A DNA stretch of 36,802 nt from Planctomyces sp. (GTDB lineage Bacteria > Planctomycetota > Planctomycetia > Planctomycetales > Planctomycetaceae): positions 1-36,802 of the forward strand of contig SXPC01000203.1 in assembly GCA_005778225.1 (NCBI GenBank). Reading direction: 5' to 3'. Numbering within the stretch: position 1 is the stretch's first letter; each line of letters starts with the position of its first letter. Made by a program: the position numbers and the translations under genes. The notes beneath the pieces are model-generated. The model did not search any database. It was not told the DNA's origin and saw only the letters and a list, made by a program, of their open reading frames with translations. Below, one piece after another: positions 34,698-36,802 of this stretch.

Positions 34698-35642
34698 CTA
34701 CTCCACCTCGATTCGAATTTTCTGCAGCGTCTCGAACCATACGTCGCCGTGCTCTTTTATTAATGTTCGTCGTCTGCCCAGTTCCATTGTGACATCTGAA
34801 AGAATCTCTGCCTTTTCCTTTGATGTTAACGCCCGATTTGCAGGACCATACTCTTGGTCACACGAGCATGCTTTCACATCGACAACAGGCACCAGCTTCT
34901 GAGATTTCGAAGTTGGTTCGTCAGAATCAAGGTACTTGATAATTGCCGTTTCCAGATCGTTGAGAGACTTCAATCCGTCTGAGACAAGTTCGTCTGCCGT
35001 CCTTATTGTGTCATAAAGTGGATCAGGTAGTCGGGAGACTGTCACGTTCAATCCGTAGTGCGTTTCTCCGAAATGATGTTCTGAACTCCATGAGTATAGA
35101 TCTTTCAGCACGAGGCGGTCGTCACTAGATTTTTTCCCTTTCTCGTCAATCAAGAAGAAACTCGTGAGAACGAAGTCATCGTTATGCCATGTGGAGTACG
35201 CGAGCAGTCGACCGTCGTCTGAGACCGCCATGGATTCAAGGCTTGGAGTACCATAGAAGTATGAGATCTGATGCAAGCGGATTCCGGGGATAGGGGCCTC
35301 AACTTCTGGGAGTAGAAAATACGATAGATTCTCTGGATGCTCCGAGAAGATGCGACAGATTTCGCCATCTCGTTCCACGACGGACAACGCATTCCACGAA
35401 TCGTGGTCGGGTGCATAATGCTTGGCAATCGCGACTGACCATCGCTGAAGCTTGTCCCGATCTTCCTTGCTCTTCTTACTCCAGGAAAACTCTTCATGAT
35501 CAATGCGAGGTTGGGAATGAATCGCCCATAACTGGTTCCCGTAATGCCGACAATAACTCCAACGTAACCCATACGCACTCGGCACCGCCGCCAGCACGAC
35601 AAGCACAATCGTAAACCCAGTGACCAACGCCGTCCGTGACAT
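34698..35642 (-). CDS. membrane-anchored protein of unknown function, paralogue 2
   Basis: The protein has 314 residues. The N-terminus has one hydrophobic helix (ALVTGFTIVLVVLAAVPSAY, about 5-24). The middle contains a beta-rich stretch (MAVSDDGRLLAYSTWHNDDF, then TSFFLIDEKG) reminiscent of a beta-propeller blade, but only one such unit is clear. The C-terminal 80 residues align with the downstream paralogue, including a CSC motif and the ending RRRTLIKEHGDVWFETLQK. Base composition looks somewhat A/T-richer than nearby housekeeping genes. The pair probably arose by tandem duplication. Function unknown. Confidence 0.75.
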   Translation of the reverse strand: MSRTALVTGFTIVLVVLAAVPSAYGLRWSYCRHYGNQLWAIHSQPRIDHEEFSWSKKSKEDRDKLQRWSVAIAKHYAPDHDSWNALSVVERDGEICRIFSEHPENLSYFLLPEVEAPIPGIRLHQISYFYGTPSLESMAVSDDGRLLAYSTWHNDDFVLTSFFLIDEKGKKSSDDRLVLKDLYSWSSEHHFGETHYGLNVTVSRLPDPLYDTIRTADELVSDGLKSLNDLETAIIKYLDSDEPTSKSQKLVPVVDVKACSCDQEYGPANRALTSKEKAEILSDVTMELGRRRTLIKEHGDVWFETLQKIRIEVE

Positions 35643-35743
35643 GGCTTATTCTCTTTCTGACTTGAGTGAAACTTCTTTCACTCTATCACAACGAAAGCGA
35701 AACTTTCAGACGACGTCACTAAAAAGCGATTAGACTTCCTCTC

Positions 35744-35854
35744 TCAACACTTACAAGTGCCGTACTTGCAGCCACAAGCACGGCGCATCTCTTCCGACTC
35801 GGTGGCCTCTGGGTTCTCTGTGTCAAATCCCTCTGAAATCGCCCTACCCCTCAT
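35744..35854 (-). CDS. possible 36-residue Cys-rich microprotein downstream of glgB
   Basis: This ORF starts with an ATG that overlaps the end of glgB in another frame (the glgB stop is at 35844-35846) and ends at TGA (35744-35746). It has an acidic middle ([12 protein letters not shown]) and a basic, cysteine-rich end ([14 protein letters not shown]). The CxCx4CxC pattern is what a small metal-binding peptide would show. The DNA coding for the Cys part also forms a 10-bp hairpin with one G.T pair, so the sequence could instead be a transcription or RNA-structure element. No homologue is known to me. Confidence 0.35.
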   Translation of the reverse strand: MRGRAISEGFDTENPEATESEEMRRACGCKYGTCKC

Positions 35855-36802
35855 ACCGCAGGAACACCAACCCCAGTGGCGGGATCGTCAGATCGAGTGA
35901 CTGAGCCCGGCCGTGCATCGATTCCTCGACAGTGTGAATCATCCCGCCATTGCCGACGTTGGTCCCGCCGTAGATCGAAGCATCGGAGTTGAGGATCTCT
36001 TTGTAAGTTCCCGGGAACGGAACGCCGACCAGATACCCTTCGCGGGGGTTAGGCGTGAAATTGAAGACGCAGATGATGGTCTGCTTCTGGTCTTTCGAGA
36101 AGCGACAGAACGCGAAGACCGAATTCTCGTAGTCATCTGCCTGGATCCAGGAAAAACCTTCGTCGCGGAAGTCGACTTCGTGTAGAGCAGGGTGCGACGA
36201 GTAGATTTTATTGAGATCCGCCACGAAACGACGGATGCCATCGTGATGATGCTGGCCAATGAGGGCCCAGTCGAGTTCTTCATCATGGTTCCACTCATGC
36301 CATTGGGCGATCTCGCCGCCCATGAACAGCATCAGTTTGCCAGGCTGGGCATACTGATAGCCATACAGCAGACGCAGGTTAGCGAACTGCTGCCAGTAAT
36401 CGCCCGGCATCTGCGAGATGAGAGACCGCTTACCGTGGACGACTTCATCGTGCGAGAGAGGCAGCATGAAGTTTTCTGTGAACGCATAGATCATGCGGAA
36501 CGACAGATCGTTCTGGTGGTGACGTCGATAAATCGGGTCGAGGTGCATGTAACGCAGCGTGTCGTTCATCCATCCCATGTCCCATTTCAGCGAGAAGCCC
36601 AGGCCGCCATCATAGACCGGCCTTGAGACCCCGCCCCAGGCAGTGGACTCTTCTGCGATCGTCAGAATGCCCGGAAACTCGGCATGCAGCATCGTGTTCA
36701 TATCTTTGAAAAACTGGATCGCTTCCAGGTTTTCACGACCGCCGAACTGGTTAGGAATCCATTCGCCTTCGTTGCGCGAGTAATCGAGATAAAGCATCGA
36801 GG
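35844..36802 (-). CDS. glgB: 1,4-alpha-glucan branching enzyme GlgB, C-terminal part (runs off window)
   Basis: The frame is open to the window edge; 318 residues and two bases of the next codon are visible. GlgB makes alpha-1,6 branches in glycogen. The visible part starts in the conserved [20 protein letters not shown]. It contains the general acid Glu ([15 protein letters not shown]), the transition-state Asp ([15 protein letters not shown]) and [20 protein letters not shown], then the C-terminal beta domain ending [12 protein letters not shown]. The catalytic nucleophile Asp (in the R-x-D-A-V motif) would lie just beyond the edge. Nothing suggests a broken gene. The cysteine-rich ORF follows. 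Confidence 0.96.
   Translation of the reverse strand, partial: SMLYLDYSRNEGEWIPNQFGGRENLEAIQFFKDMNTMLHAEFPGILTIAEESTAWGGVSRPVYDGGLGFSLKWDMGWMNDTLRYMHLDPIYRRHHQNDLSFRMIYAFTENFMLPLSHDEVVHGKRSLISQMPGDYWQQFANLRLLYGYQYAQPGKLMLFMGGEIAQWHEWNHDEELDWALIGQHHHDGIRRFVADLNKIYSSHPALHEVDFRDEGFSWIQADDYENSVFAFCRFSKDQKQTIICVFNFTPNPREGYLVGVPFPGTYKEILNSDASIYGGTNVGNGGMIHTVEESMHGRAQSLDLTIPPLGLVFLRYEG

Noticed and set aside
1..36802. CRISPR array, prophage or transposon
   Set aside because: No regularly spaced direct repeats, integrase, transposase or phage structural gene was seen; the repeats found are short palindromic elements.

Overview
The window reads as a piece of a Planctomycetes chromosome (order Planctomycetales is my best guess). 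The evidence is a moderate GC content, a ribosomal cluster rpmJ-rpsM-rpsK-rpoA-rplQ with no rpsD, an enlarged L17, several lipoprotein and Tat-exported proteins of planctomycete type, a HEAT-containing FlgI-like lipoprotein, and short palindromic repeats (cores GTGTGCCACGGC and GTAGGGTCCG) that I associate with this phylum. No phage, transposase, CRISPR array, rRNA or tRNA gene was found. Most of the window is housekeeping DNA, with a few accessory genes I cannot name.

Layout. Positions 1-4.8 kb (minus strand): the N-terminal part of glycogen debranching enzyme glgX (cut by the window edge), a Tat-signal Gfo/Idh/MocA oxidoreductase, a YeiH-type putative sulfate exporter followed by a 56-residue membrane microprotein, and a lipoprotein. 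Positions 5.2-7.4 kb (plus): a secreted double-BON-domain protein and a lipoprotein, each followed by a strong terminator. Positions 7.5-11.5 kb (minus): scpB, nnrE, nfo and a HEAT-repeat exported protein. Positions 11.9-16.5 kb (plus): a PQQ-like beta-propeller protein, then rpmJ, rpsM, rpsK, rpoA and rplQ bounded by terminators. Positions 16.6-21.8 kb: an ACT-ACT protein (minus), then an AI-2E family permease overlapping a PAS-AAA-Fis regulator, a small membrane protein and argB (plus). Positions 21.9-27.9 kb (minus): smc and a FlgI-like/HEAT lipoprotein. Positions 28.3-31.5 kb (plus): lnt and mutY, convergent with xseA (minus). Positions 32.8-36.8 kb: a Tat-exported intradiol dioxygenase (plus), a tandem pair of paralogous unknown proteins, a tiny Cys-rich ORF and the C-terminal part of glgB (all minus).

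Connections. Two condensin genes (scpB and smc) lie about 14 kb apart, and each is followed at its 3' end by the same type of inverted repeat. DNA repair is represented by nfo, mutY and xseA. Envelope lipoprotein biogenesis (lnt) sits beside several predicted lipoproteins. Glycogen genes (glgX, glgB) occur at both ends of the window.

The points most worth a second look are the NtrC-like regulator that lacks an intact GAFTGA loop and arginine finger, the P-ring-like lipoprotein with HEAT repeats inserted into a FlgI fold and no flagellar genes nearby, MutY with Glu in place of the catalytic Asp, two unlisted microproteins, and four classes of short dispersed repeats sitting at gene ends. I found no large new multi-gene system that the sequence alone can support.
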